This document shows positions 52,874 through 61,805 of a DNA stretch of 64,000 bases, one piece after another. Both the position numbers and the translations under genes were made by a program. Within the stretch, counting starts at the first letter, position 1. Every line of letters starts with the position of its first letter. Location of the stretch: NCBI RefSeq assembly GCF_023205095.1, contig NZ_CP046242.1, positions 547,001-611,000 of the forward strand, read 5' to 3'. The notes beneath the pieces are model-generated. The model was not told the DNA's origin. It saw only the letters and a list, made by a program, of their open reading frames with translations, and made no database searches. Origin of the DNA: Bizionia sp. M204 (lineage in GTDB: Bacteria; Bacteroidota; Bacteroidia; Flavobacteriales; Flavobacteriaceae).

Positions 52874-52974
52874 AATCCTCAATTTTTCAGATTAAATTGT
52901 TTATAATTATTCATAAAACCGACGGCCTAAACGGCTAACATTGGTTATTTTCACACTTTAAAAATTATAGAAGT

Positions 52975-55308
52975 TTGGAGAAGTATTTAAGCCAGTTAAA
53001 TGAAGCGCAACTTGCGCCAACATTGCAGAAAGATGGACCGATGATTGTTATTGCAGGAGCTGGTTCTGGCAAAACACGTGTCTTGACGTATCGTATTGCG
53101 TACCTCATGAGTCAAGGTGTGGATGCCTTTAATATCCTATCATTAACATTTACTAACAAAGCAGCACGTGAAATGAAAGCGCGTATTGCAACTATTGTTG
53201 GTGAAAGTGAAGCAAAAAACCTTTGGATGGGAACTTTCCACTCCGTTTTTGCTAAAATTTTGCGTTTTGAAGCCGATAAATTGGGCTATCCAAGCAATTT
53301 CACCATTTATGACACCCAAGATTCTGATAGGTTAATTGCGTCTATAATTAAAGAAATGAATTTGGATAAGGAAATCTATAAAACGAAACAGATTCGTTCC
53401 CGAATTTCATCATACAAAAACAGCTTAATAACTGTAAAAGCCTATTTTCAGAATCCAGAATTAATGGAAGCTGATAAAATGGCCAGACGTCCACGATTAG
53501 GCGAAATTTATAAAAATTACGTGGATCGCTGTTTTAAAGCAGGTGTTATGGATTTTGATGATTTACTATTAAAAACCAACGAATTGCTTACGCGTTTCCC
53601 CGAAGTATTAGCAAAATATCAAGATAAATTCCGCTACATTTTGGTGGATGAGTATCAGGATACCAACCACTCGCAGTATTTAATTGTTCGTGCCTTATCA
53701 GATCGTTTTCAGAACATCTGTGTGGTAGGGGATGATGCCCAAAGTATCTATGCCTTCCGAGGCGCTAACATTAATAATATTTTAAACTTCCAAAAGGATT
53801 ATGAGGATGTGAAGCTCTTTCGTTTGGAGCAGAATTACCGTTCTACAAAAAATATTGTAAATGCCGCGAATTCCATCATTGATAAAAACCAAACCAAGCT
53901 TGATAAAATAGTTTGGACGGCCAATGATGAAGGTGCTAAAATAAAAGTCAACCGTTCGTTAACCGATGGTGATGAAGGGCGTTTTGTAGCGAGTTCTATT
54001 TTTGAAAATAAAATGCAAAATCAATTGCCAAATAGCGATTTTGCTGTTTTGTATAGAACTAATGCGCAATCCCGTTCTATTGAAGATGCCTTAAGAAAAC
54101 GAGATATTCCGTATCGTATTTATGGTGGTTTATCATTTTATCAGCGAAAGGAAATTAAGGATGTCCTGTCTTACTTACGTTTAATTATTAACCCAGCTGA
54201 TGAGGAGGCTTTAAAACGTGTTATTAATTATCCGGCTCGTGGTATTGGGCAAACAACTATGGATAGATTGGTTGTGGCAGCAAATGGGTACGGTAAAACC
54301 ATTTTTGAAGTCCTTCAAAACATTGATAAAGTAGATGTAAATATCAACTCGGGAGCACGTAATAAATTACGAGATTTTACAACGCTTATTGAGAGTTTTC
54401 AGGTTATGAATCAAACCGCCAATGCCTTTGATCTGGCGGAACATGTAACCAAAGCTAGTGGTTTAATTCGTGAATTAAATAAAGATAGCACGCCTGAAGG
54501 TGTTGCTAGAATGGAAAATATTGAAGAACTATTAAATGGTATTAAAGATTTTGTTGAAGGGCAAAAAGAAATTGCAGATGCCACGGCGTCATTAGCAGAG
54601 TTTTTAGAAGATGTGGCTCTGGCTACCGATTTAGATGCGGATAAAGGCGATGCCGATCACGTAGCTTTAATGACTATTCACTTGGCAAAAGGCTTGGAAT
54701 TTCCGTATGTATATATAGTTGGTTTGGAGGAAGATTTATTTCCGTCAGCCATGAGTATGGGAACGAGAAGTGAGTTGGAGGAGGAGCGTCGTTTGTTTTA
54801 TGTTGCTTTAACCCGTGCTGAAAAACAAGCCTATTTAACCTATGCTTTATCCCGTTACCGTTGGGGAAAACTGATTGATTCAGACCCAAGTCGCTTTATT
54901 GAAGAAATAGACGAGCAGTATTTAGATATTATAACACCAATTGAAGAACGCCGATTTAACCCGATGCTAGATGCTGATATTTTTGGCGATCCGGAACCCA
55001 ATAAAGTGCGTTTTAAAAAACCAGTTCAACCTACTTTTAAAAAGAAAGGAGCACCCGTTTCTAAAGTGGTGAAGAAGGAATTGCCGACTTCTAAAAATTT
55101 AAAGCCGGTAAGTCAAACCAAAGGGAATACAAATCTATTTGATGGTAAATTAGCCGTAGGAAATATGGTAGAGCATTTGCGTTTTGGTAAAGGCGAAGTT
55201 TTAAAAATTGAAGGCGCCGGAGGGGACACAAAAGCGGAAATAAAATTTAACAATGGTGGTGTTAAAAAGTTATTATTACGCTTTGCTAAATTAGAAGTGA
55301 TTGGATAA
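52975..55308 (+). CDS. uvrD: UvrD/PcrA-type DNA helicase
   Basis: 777 residues, SF1A helicase with 3'-5' polarity used in excision repair and fork rescue. Motifs in order: Q motif LNEAQ, Walker A AGAGSGKTRVLTYR near residue 27, TFTNKAAREMK, Walker B LVDEYQDTN near residue 222, DDAQSIYAFRGA, QNYRST, and TIHLAKGLEF near residue 565. The C-terminus has a basic linker and a Tudor-like domain (VEHLRFGKGEVLKIEG) as in PcrA, where it contacts RNA polymerase. The start is TTG at 52975; no in-frame ATG precedes the Q motif. Confidence 0.94.
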   Translation: MEKYLSQLNEAQLAPTLQKDGPMIVIAGAGSGKTRVLTYRIAYLMSQGVDAFNILSLTFTNKAAREMKARIATIVGESEAKNLWMGTFHSVFAKILRFEADKLGYPSNFTIYDTQDSDRLIASIIKEMNLDKEIYKTKQIRSRISSYKNSLITVKAYFQNPELMEADKMARRPRLGEIYKNYVDRCFKAGVMDFDDLLLKTNELLTRFPEVLAKYQDKFRYILVDEYQDTNHSQYLIVRALSDRFQNICVVGDDAQSIYAFRGANINNILNFQKDYEDVKLFRLEQNYRSTKNIVNAANSIIDKNQTKLDKIVWTANDEGAKIKVNRSLTDGDEGRFVASSIFENKMQNQLPNSDFAVLYRTNAQSRSIEDALRKRDIPYRIYGGLSFYQRKEIKDVLSYLRLIINPADEEALKRVINYPARGIGQTTMDRLVVAANGYGKTIFEVLQNIDKVDVNINSGARNKLRDFTTLIESFQVMNQTANAFDLAEHVTKASGLIRELNKDSTPEGVARMENIEELLNGIKDFVEGQKEIADATASLAEFLEDVALATDLDADKGDADHVALMTIHLAKGLEFPYVYIVGLEEDLFPSAMSMGTRSELEEERRLFYVALTRAEKQAYLTYALSRYRWGKLIDSDPSRFIEEIDEQYLDIITPIEERRFNPMLDADIFGDPEPNKVRFKKPVQPTFKKKGAPVSKVVKKELPTSKNLKPVSQTKGNTNLFDGKLAVGNMVEHLRFGKGEVLKIEGAGGDTKAEIKFNNGGVKKLLLRFAKLEVIG

Positions 55309-55313
55309 AAGTG

Positions 55314-56177
55314 CTAATCAAAATGTGTTTGCATAAAGGCTTTTAGTTTAATAGTGGAATCTAACAATTCAAGACCAATCCAGCCATGACCTGCATTTGG
55401 GTATAGGGTGAATTCATTGGTAACACCTAAATTATCCAACTTCGCATGCATATCGGTTCCTTGTGATACGGGAATTAGTGGGTCCATTCCCCCATAAAAC
55501 AATATGGTAGGCGGTGCAGAAGCTGTGGCACGATGATATGGGCTTGCTTCTTCTAGAAATTCTATAGAGGCATCAAGACCATAAAGATCTAAAAGCGCTT
55601 GTAATTCAGGGTTCGTATTGTTCAAATATGCGGGATCCGCTAAATTGGTAGGTCCAACAATGCTGCAAACCATATCTATATCAGAACCAGTATCAAAGGC
55701 ATAGCTCCATAATAATGCTAAATGTGCGCCAGCACTTACGCCTACAAACGCAAAATCATTATCAATAACATAAAATTCGCGTTCATTTTTTAAATAATTA
55801 ATTACAGCTGTAATATCATTAATTTGCATCGGGTATGGCTGATTGTTGGCGTCGGCTAAGCGGTAATTCATGTTTACAATGCCCATGTTTGGAAATTCAT
55901 TTTTAATGTAATCCCTAAAACCATTCATGTCATTTTTGTCACCTGCGCTCCAACCGCCTCCATGTATCAAAATCATAACATTGGTATCTAATGTTCTATT
56001 TGCTGGAAGATAAATATCAAATTTTTGATGAATACTATTTCCGTAAGAAACATTTAATTTTTCGTAATAGGCTGCGGAGTTTAAATTTGAGCCTTGAGAG
56101 GTCTCATCATCGGAATCGCATGAAAACACAAGTAAAACTGTTAATGAGCACAATAAGAGCGAATGAATAGTTTTCAT
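55314..56177 (-). CDS. Alpha/beta hydrolase lipoprotein (esterase-like)
   Basis: 287 residues. The lipoprotein signal is LCSLTVLLVFSCDSDDE (Cys about residue 20, followed by acidic residues that favour surface export in Bacteroidota). The hydrolase domain has the oxyanion loop ILIHGGGWSAGDK near residue 75, the nucleophile in GVSAGAHLAL near residue 147, an aspartate in GGMDPLIP and the histidine in NAGHGWIGLE. It belongs to the BD-FAE / esterase-lipase group. It probably acts on an acetylated or feruloylated surface substrate; this is not certain. Its stop is 5 bp from that of uvrD. Confidence 0.87.
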   Translation of the reverse strand: MKTIHSLLLCSLTVLLVFSCDSDDETSQGSNLNSAAYYEKLNVSYGNSIHQKFDIYLPANRTLDTNVMILIHGGGWSAGDKNDMNGFRDYIKNEFPNMGIVNMNYRLADANNQPYPMQINDITAVINYLKNEREFYVIDNDFAFVGVSAGAHLALLWSYAFDTGSDIDMVCSIVGPTNLADPAYLNNTNPELQALLDLYGLDASIEFLEEASPYHRATASAPPTILFYGGMDPLIPVSQGTDMHAKLDNLGVTNEFTLYPNAGHGWIGLELLDSTIKLKAFMQTHFD

Positions 56178-56231
56178 AATAAATAGAATTAAGTATCTTG
56201 CTTAAGTTAACGATATTTTCCGAATAATAGT

Positions 56232-56852
56232 ATGGCTGAATTTATAAGAATATACGAAGAAAACCCAAATCCGAAAGAGATTAAGCGGGTTGTTGAAATT
56301 TTAAAACGAGGCGGTTTAATTATTTATCCAACCGATACCGTTTATGGATTAGGGTGTGATATTACCAATGTAAAAGCTTTGGAAAAAATTGCTAGAATTA
56401 AAGGTGTCAAGCTAGAAAAGTCAAATTTTTCTTTTATCTGTCACGATTTAAGTAATTTAAGCGATTATGTTAAGCAAATAGACACCACAACTTTTAAAAT
56501 TTTAAAACGGGCGCTTCCTGGGCCGTACACTTTTATTTTACCAGGAGCAAAATCCCTTCCTTCTGTTTTTAAAAAAAAGAAAACCGTTGGTATTCGTGTG
56601 CCTAGTAATAATATAGCGTTGGAAATAGTAAAGCAATTAGGAAACCCTATTATTTCTACATCCATTCGTGATGAAGATGATGTTTTGGAATATACTACAG
56701 ATCCTGAATTGATTTTTGAAAAATGGGAAAATTTAGTCGATTTGGTTATAGATGCTGGTTATGGTGATAACGTGGCATCTACCGTTATCGATTTATCTGA
56801 AGACACACCAATAATAGTGAGAGAAGGAAAAGGTAGTTTAGAGATTTTTTAG
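56232..56852 (+). CDS. YrdC/Sua5-domain protein, YciO type
   Basis: 206 residues. The fold is that of threonylcarbamoyl-AMP synthases (TsaC/Sua5), which start t6A synthesis in tRNA. The details fit the YciO branch better: the opening FIRIYEENPNPKEIKRVVEI, then YPTDTVYGLGCD, NFSFICHDLSNLSDYV, LPGPYTFIL and the closing TPIIVREGKGSLE. YciO is a paralogue whose role in t6A is unclear. Whether this is the cell's only TsaC cannot be told from the window. It is divergent from the esterase gene. Confidence 0.85.
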   Translation: MAEFIRIYEENPNPKEIKRVVEILKRGGLIIYPTDTVYGLGCDITNVKALEKIARIKGVKLEKSNFSFICHDLSNLSDYVKQIDTTTFKILKRALPGPYTFILPGAKSLPSVFKKKKTVGIRVPSNNIALEIVKQLGNPIISTSIRDEDDVLEYTTDPELIFEKWENLVDLVIDAGYGDNVASTVIDLSEDTPIIVREGKGSLEIF

Positions 56853-56887
56853 AAATCTTTAAACCACCTTTTTTTTGTTTTTGAGTA

Positions 56888-57046
56888 TTAAGCGGATTTT
56901 AAATTTCTTGAAAATCGGTTGGACTCCTTACCGCTTATGATAATAGAGTCTGCTTGAAAATATTTTTCAGATTTAATCACATTGATAAGCCAATCCAAAT
57001 GATTTTTAGATTTTCTTTCAAACTCATAGTGTAATGTCTGTTTCAT
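56888..57046 (-). CDS. Possible small protein of 52 residues
   Basis: From the ATG at 57046 the frame reads MKQTLHYEFERKSKNHLDWL and ends FSRNLKSA. It is charged, soluble and helix-like; the frame is open 11 codons further upstream. There is no promoter match and no family that I know. The codon use looks like the neighbouring genes, which is the only support for its being real. The bases 57047-57290 upstream are very AT-rich and hold nothing else I can name. Confidence 0.35.
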   Translation of the reverse strand: MKQTLHYEFERKSKNHLDWLINVIKSEKYFQADSIIISGKESNRFSRNLKSA

Positions 57047-57291
57047 AGTAAAATTGGTTTTGAAGTAGGCGATTGCCAAAAAATTTCACAAAGAAAAAGT
57101 TACGGTAGTTTTGGGTTACTTAAATTTAAAATAATAATTTATTAAAATATTAATTATTCTATAAACGGGATAATATATTGGTTAAACTATTTGTTTACTG
57201 TTAAATTATAAGAAATATCCCATTTTATTAACACAAATGATGTTAATTATTGATTCATTTGAAAAAAATATTTTTCATGACATAAGGGAAC

Positions 57292-57324
57292 AAAAAAAGC
57301 CCAATCTTAACGATTGGGCTTTTA
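57292..57324 (-). terminator. Intrinsic terminator downstream of the OmpA-like gene
   Basis: AAAAAGCCCAATC and GATTGGGCTTTT pair around TTAAC. On the minus strand the T-run follows the stem, 20 bases after the OmpA-like stop codon. Confidence 0.83.
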
Positions 57325-57344
57325 AATTTTATAGGCTTAAACGA

Positions 57345-58184
57345 TTATCTACCGTCAGCTGCAAGGTTTTTCATTTCCTTGTCAATCATTTCGTAGAATT
57401 CATCAATTTTTGGTAAAACAATAATTCTAGTACGTCTATTTTTAGCTCTGTTTTCTGCCGTGTCATTATCTACTAAAGGTTGGAATTCTGAACGACCAGC
57501 CGCAATAAGTTGTTTAGGAGCTACACCTAAATCTTCTAATACACGAACAACAGAGGTTGCACGTTTAACACTTAAATCCCAGTTGTCAATAAGTGGAGGT
57601 CTGTTGTATGGAACAGGATCTGTATGCGCTTCAACCATACATTCAAATGTAGGCTTCGCTTTTACAACTGTGGCCACTTTTCCTAAAATTTCTTTAGCTC
57701 TAGTTGATACGTTGTAACTACCACTTTGGAATAATACTTTATCAGCAATTGAAATAAATACCACACCTTTTTCAACATTAACTTGAATGTCTGGATCGTT
57801 GATACCTACTTCTTTCTTTAAACTTGTAACAAGTGCTAACATGACACTGTCTTTTTTGCTAACAGCATCTTGCAATCTAGAAATTCTTAAATCTTTTTCT
57901 TTTAAACTTTCAAGAGACTTTTCAACATTGCTAGCACCTTTAGTAGTTAGCATAGTTAAGGCCTCATTACTGATAATAAGATTTTCGTTGGTCTTCTTAA
58001 AGTCGGCTAGACGATCTTCTAAACCTTGTGCTTTAGATAAGCAAGAGTTTAACTTTATCGTAGCAGTATTTAATAAATCTTGTGTTTCTTTTTGCTTGGC
58101 TTCAAGAGCTGCATATTCTTTCTTGGAAACGCATGAACCTAATAGGAACATGGCGGAAATACTCAATAAAATTAGTTTTTTCAT
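57345..58184 (-). CDS. OmpA/MotB-domain lipoprotein
   Basis: 279 residues. The lipoprotein signal is LSISAMFLLGSCVSKKE (Cys about residue 18). Residues 25-125 form a long coiled coil. Residues 140-270 form an OmpA-like peptidoglycan-binding domain with VLFQSGSYNVSTRAKEIL, VEAHTDPVP, LSVKRATSVVRVLEDLGV and NRRTRIIV. It would sit in the outer membrane and hold the peptidoglycan. The HTDPVP core has the family's diaminopimelate-binding aspartate. It is a single-gene unit with its own promoter box and terminator. Confidence 0.92.
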   Translation of the reverse strand: MKKLILLSISAMFLLGSCVSKKEYAALEAKQKETQDLLNTATIKLNSCLSKAQGLEDRLADFKKTNENLIISNEALTMLTTKGASNVEKSLESLKEKDLRISRLQDAVSKKDSVMLALVTSLKKEVGINDPDIQVNVEKGVVFISIADKVLFQSGSYNVSTRAKEILGKVATVVKAKPTFECMVEAHTDPVPYNRPPLIDNWDLSVKRATSVVRVLEDLGVAPKQLIAAGRSEFQPLVDNDTAENRAKNRRTRIIVLPKIDEFYEMIDKEMKNLAADGR

Positions 58185-58223
58185 AATACTTAATGTGATT
58201 TTAGGTGTTAATTATTAACATAC

Positions 58224-58231
58224 CAAAATTA
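58224..58231 (-). promoter_or_regulatory. Candidate -7 element of the OmpA-like gene
   Basis: The minus strand reads TAATTTTG, matching TAnnTTTG, 39 bases before the ATG. The -33 element is not clear. Confidence 0.45.
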
Positions 58232-58375
58232 TACAAAAGATTAGTTCATTTGGCATGTATTAACAAAAACTTTAACAAATTTATAAACAATTAGTTTTCA
58301 GTATAATAAAGGAAAAACGCAATTGTTTTTAACTTATTTGATTAAGAAATGTGCTCTATAAAATAATGATCATTT

Positions 58376-59356
58376 TTAAGAGCGATAGGTGCCTTTAATA
58401 TAATAGTCCCAAACAATCGATTTTGTTTGAAAGTAGCCAGCTTTCTGGTGGAGCACCGCTCGCTTTTTCAGCAGGTTTGGAAGGTTTTTATAAAAACTTA
58501 AATGCGCTTTTAATACAGCTAAAATATGCTGAAATTTCAACGTGAATAAAAACATAATGCTGGCAAGTCCATCTAATAAGAGTCGTGTAAAAATTAGGAA
58601 GAATAAATTGCCAGACGCATTTTTTGTGATTGTAAATAAACTATTTCTAAAGTTTAAATAGGTTTTTTTTGGGTTGGTATTTTTTAATGTTGCGCCACCT
58701 ACATGATAAACTGTTGATGTTCCTATATAAACCGTTTTTAAATCTTGATTGAAAGCGCGCCAACATAAGTCAATTTCCTCCATGTGCGCAAAAAACGATT
58801 CATCAAAACCGCTTAAATTTTTAAAAACTGATTTTCTGATGAAGAAACAAGCTCCTGATGCCCAAAATATATTGGTCTTGTCATTGTATTGCTTATTGTC
58901 TTTTTCAAGAGTATTAAAAACACGTCCACGGCAAAACGGATAACCATATTTATCTATAAAACCGCCTGCTGCGCCAGCATATTCAAAATAAGCCTTGTTT
59001 TTAAAATCTAAAATTTTTGGTTGAATGATAGCTGTTTCAGGGTTGTTTTCAAATTCTTCAAGAATCGATTCTAACCAATTTTCTGTCACCTCCACATCCG
59101 AATTCAACAAACAATAGATGTCTTCCTCAACCTGTTTTAAAGCGTCATTATAGCCCTTTGCGTAACCACCATTTTCAGAATTTTTGATAATGGTGATTTC
59201 TGGAAAGTTCTCCTTTATATAATGGACAGAATCATCGGTAGATGCATTATCGGCAACATAAATATTAGCTTCTTCAGAAAAAGCCATAACGGCTGGCAAA
59301 AACTGCTCCAACAGTTTTTGGCCATTCCAATTCAATATAACAACGGCTATTTTCAT
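58376..59356 (-). CDS. Glycosyltransferase family 2
   Basis: 326 residues. An N-terminal GT-A domain with VVILNWNGQKLLEQFLP, VADNASTDDS and the acidic metal motif LLNSDVEVTENW near residue 87, then FWASGACFFIRKSVF and HMEEIDLCWRA. A hydrophobic segment follows (about 250-270), so it is probably attached to the inner membrane. This type (rhamnosyltransferase-like) adds sugars to cell-surface polysaccharides; donor and acceptor are unknown. It lies 13 bp downstream of the HsdR_N-type gene on the same strand. Confidence 0.9.
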   Translation of the reverse strand: MKIAVVILNWNGQKLLEQFLPAVMAFSEEANIYVADNASTDDSVHYIKENFPEITIIKNSENGGYAKGYNDALKQVEEDIYCLLNSDVEVTENWLESILEEFENNPETAIIQPKILDFKNKAYFEYAGAAGGFIDKYGYPFCRGRVFNTLEKDNKQYNDKTNIFWASGACFFIRKSVFKNLSGFDESFFAHMEEIDLCWRAFNQDLKTVYIGTSTVYHVGGATLKNTNPKKTYLNFRNSLFTITKNASGNLFFLIFTRLLLDGLASIMFLFTLKFQHILAVLKAHLSFYKNLPNLLKKRAVLHQKAGYFQTKSIVWDYYIKGTYRS

Positions 59357-59369
59357 AGTATTAATCTCT

Positions 59370-59810
59370 CTAATAATCAGGAATATCTTTTAAAAATGTG
59401 TAGCATTCCGCTTTTAAATCCATTTGGCAATAATAATGATTTAAACCATTTGTTACCATTAAATAGGTAGCGTTTAGGGTTAAGTTATATTGTGCAATTT
59501 GGTCAAATGTACTTTGATTAATTGGGATGCTGGGCGCTTTACATTCAACAATTAGGTGAATGGTACCATCAGAATTATAAACGACAATATCATAACGTTT
59601 CTTTAAATTGTTGACACGCAATTCCTTTTCAACGTTTATAAGCGATTTAGGATAGTTTTTTTCCTGCATTAAAACTTGCAAGCAATGCTGACGAACCCAT
59701 TCTTCCGGTTGTAAAATCACAAATTTTTTCCGAATAGGATCGAATATAGATACTTTATTTTCGCTATTTTTGAAACGAAACGAAAACTTCGGAAAATTGA
59801 GTGCTTGCAT
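59370..59810 (-). CDS. Orphan HsdR N-terminal domain (nuclease-like) protein
   Basis: 146 residues from the ATG at 59810 (a GTG three codons earlier is less likely). It corresponds only to the N-terminal nuclease-like domain of type I restriction subunits (PF13588). The PD-(D/E)xK-type core is visible: an EWVRQHCLQVL helix, KRYDIVVYNSDG with the Asp, and LIVECKAPS with the E-x-K pair. There is no helicase part and no HsdM or HsdS nearby, so it is not a restriction system. It is divergent from holA with about 106 bp between, an arrangement I believe recurs in Flavobacteriaceae. Confidence 0.87.
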   Translation of the reverse strand: MQALNFPKFSFRFKNSENKVSIFDPIRKKFVILQPEEWVRQHCLQVLMQEKNYPKSLINVEKELRVNNLKKRYDIVVYNSDGTIHLIVECKAPSIPINQSTFDQIAQYNLTLNATYLMVTNGLNHYYCQMDLKAECYTFLKDIPDY

Positions 59811-59916
59811 AGTTGCCACTTATGGTTTTGCCAAAGTTAACGTTCAATAGTCAAAAACCAAATGCCTTACCACTTTTTTAGGAATAGGTATTTTAAATTT
59901 CGAAAAGTCAGCAATT

Positions 59917-60921
59917 TTGGACGAAGTCAAACAATTAGTAAGCGATATTAAAAACCGGAATTTTAAGCCTATTTATTTTTTAATGGGTGAAGAGCCTTAT
60001 TATATTGATAAGGTTTCCGATTATATTCAAGAAACCGTTTTAACAGAAGAAGAACGCGGTTTTAACCAAATGGTATTATATGGTCGCGATGTAACTATTG
60101 ATGAAGTTGTAGGTAATGCTAAACGTTTCCCCATGATGGCGGAATACCAAGTCATTATTGTTAAGGAAGCACAAGATTTATCACGAACGATTGAAAATTT
60201 AGTGGAATACGCTAAAAACCCGCAACCTTCAACCATTCTGGTGTTTAATTATAAATATAAAACAATTGACAAACGAAAATCTTTATATAAGGCATTGAAT
60301 AAAACGGCTCTTGTTTTTGAAAGCAAAAAATTATATGACAACCAAGTGCCGTCTTGGATTAATAAGGTTTTGGCAGGAAAAAACTATAGTATCACGCCAA
60401 AAGGAGCGCAGATGTTAACCGAGTTTTTGGGTACAGATTTAAGCAAAATTAGTAATGAATTAGATAAACTGCGAATTGTATTACCAGAAGGTACACAAAT
60501 TACACCTGAACTAATTGAGGTAAACATAGGAATCAGTAAAGACTATAATAATTTTGAGTTGCACAAAGCAATAGGCTATCGTGATGTGGTAAAAGCGAAT
60601 AAAATTATCAACTACTTTGGCGAAAACCCAAAGGATAATCCTATGGTTTTAACCGTTGGTTTTTTATATACGTATTTTAGTCGCGTGTTACATTTACATG
60701 GATTAAAGGATAAATCATCAAGAAATGTAGCAGCTGCCTTAAAAATATCGCCTTATTTTACAGAGGAATATATAGTTGCGGCTCGTAATTATCCCATGAA
60801 AAAGGTCAGTGCTATTATTTCTGATCTTCGTGTTTTTGATGTGAAAGGAAAAGGCGTAGGCGCCAATGCGGTTCCACAAAGCGATTTACTGAAAGAACTT
60901 ATGGTTCGGATTATGTATTAA
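59917..60921 (+). CDS. holA: DNA polymerase III delta subunit
   Basis: 334 residues, AAA+ clamp-loader subunit that opens the sliding clamp. Seen: IYFLMGEEPYYIDKVSDYI near the start, then a sensor-like KRFPMMAEYQVIIVKEAQDL, and the C-terminal collar with KISPYFTEEYIVAARNYP. Delta lacks a working Walker A, as usual. The start is TTG at 59917, since no ATG lies before the conserved N-terminus. It is a single gene; the neighbours are unrelated to replication. Confidence 0.93.
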   Translation: MDEVKQLVSDIKNRNFKPIYFLMGEEPYYIDKVSDYIQETVLTEEERGFNQMVLYGRDVTIDEVVGNAKRFPMMAEYQVIIVKEAQDLSRTIENLVEYAKNPQPSTILVFNYKYKTIDKRKSLYKALNKTALVFESKKLYDNQVPSWINKVLAGKNYSITPKGAQMLTEFLGTDLSKISNELDKLRIVLPEGTQITPELIEVNIGISKDYNNFELHKAIGYRDVVKANKIINYFGENPKDNPMVLTVGFLYTYFSRVLHLHGLKDKSSRNVAAALKISPYFTEEYIVAARNYPMKKVSAIISDLRVFDVKGKGVGANAVPQSDLLKELMVRIMY

Positions 60922-61064
60922 CAGTTTTTCTTCATTTTAACATCTCAACTTTATCCTTTAACATTTTTTATTAAACTTCCGTTAAATGACGGCTCAAATT
61001 CGTTGGGAGCCTAGATATCTATTATATTAAGGTAAACGAATTAATAATCTTAAAAATACTTAAA

Positions 61065-61625
61065 ATGAAGGATTTAAATAAAAAGAGAGTAGCTATATTA
61101 GCTACAAATGGTTTTGAAGAAAGTGAATTAAGAGAACCAAAAAAAGCACTAGAAGAAGCAGGAGCTCATGTAGATATTGTGAGTTTAGAATCAGGAACTA
61201 TAAAATCATGGACTGATGGTAATTGGGGTAAAACCTATACGGTAGATAAAACGTTAGACAATGTATCGCAAAATGATTACAACGCTTTAATGTTACCGGG
61301 AGGAGTCATTAATCCTGACGTATTGCGAAAGAATAAAAATGCCGTGAGTTTTGTGAAATCATTTTTTGAAAATCACAAACCCGTTGCAGCAATCTGTCAT
61401 GCACCTTGGTTATTAGCGGAAGCAGATGTTTTAAAAGGCCGAAAAGTAACATCTTACGGATCTATTAAAACAGATATCATAAATGCTGGCGCGAACTGGG
61501 TCGATGAAGAAGTTGTGGTGGATAGTGGTTTAGTAACAAGTCGTTCACCGAAAGATTTACCAGCTTTCAATAAGAAATTAGTGGAAGAAGTTTATGAAGG
61601 TAAACATGAAGCACAGATGGCGTAA
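61065..61625 (+). CDS. PfpI/DJ-1 family protein (type 1 glutamine amidotransferase-like)
   Basis: 186 residues. Conserved parts: KRVAILATNGFEESELREP with the active-site glutamate, LMLPGGVINPDVL, and the nucleophile elbow AICHAPWLL with its cysteine near residue 109. The length and GGVINPD fit the PfpI/YhbO branch. These have been described as proteases, chaperones or deglycases acting on glyoxal-damaged molecules, and the role is disputed. It is a stress-type single-gene unit closed by a perfect-palindrome terminator. Confidence 0.92.
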   Translation: MKDLNKKRVAILATNGFEESELREPKKALEEAGAHVDIVSLESGTIKSWTDGNWGKTYTVDKTLDNVSQNDYNALMLPGGVINPDVLRKNKNAVSFVKSFFENHKPVAAICHAPWLLAEADVLKGRKVTSYGSIKTDIINAGANWVDEEVVVDSGLVTSRSPKDLPAFNKKLVEEVYEGKHEAQMA

Positions 61626-61646
61626 TCTATTTGTCAATCCTATATT

Positions 61647-61681
61647 AAAAAACGCAAACCTTAAGGTTTGCGTTTTTTTTA
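61647..61681. terminator. Bidirectional intrinsic terminator
   Basis: AAAAAACGCAAACC and GGTTTGCGTTTTTT pair perfectly around TTAA, 22 bases after the PfpI-type gene. Confidence 0.86.
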
Positions 61682-61696
61682 TGTTTATTCAAACCT

Positions 61697-61728
61697 GCGT
61701 CATGGTGAACTAGTTTCAGAAACCCATC
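61697..61728. repeat. Possible degenerate REP-like element
   Basis: The sequence contains TCATGGTGAACTAGTTTCAG and continues to 61728. It resembles a dispersed Bacteroidota intergenic element (TCATGCTGAACTTGTTTCAG core) that I recall from several genomes. If so it has lost the perfect inverted repeat. The identification rests on memory of the motif and is uncertain. Beside it, GGCGT...ACGCC (61776-61793) forms a weak hairpin after the next gene. Confidence 0.3.
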
Positions 61729-61805
61729 ATTTTTTTCTGAATAACGAAAACAAAGAAATTGTACCGACTTTCATAGGCGTATAATTTAACGCCGTATTTG
61801 ATTTA

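Noticed and set aside
59370-59810. Type I restriction-modification system
   Set aside because: Only the N-terminal HsdR-like domain is present; there is no helicase part, methyltransferase or specificity subunit nearby.
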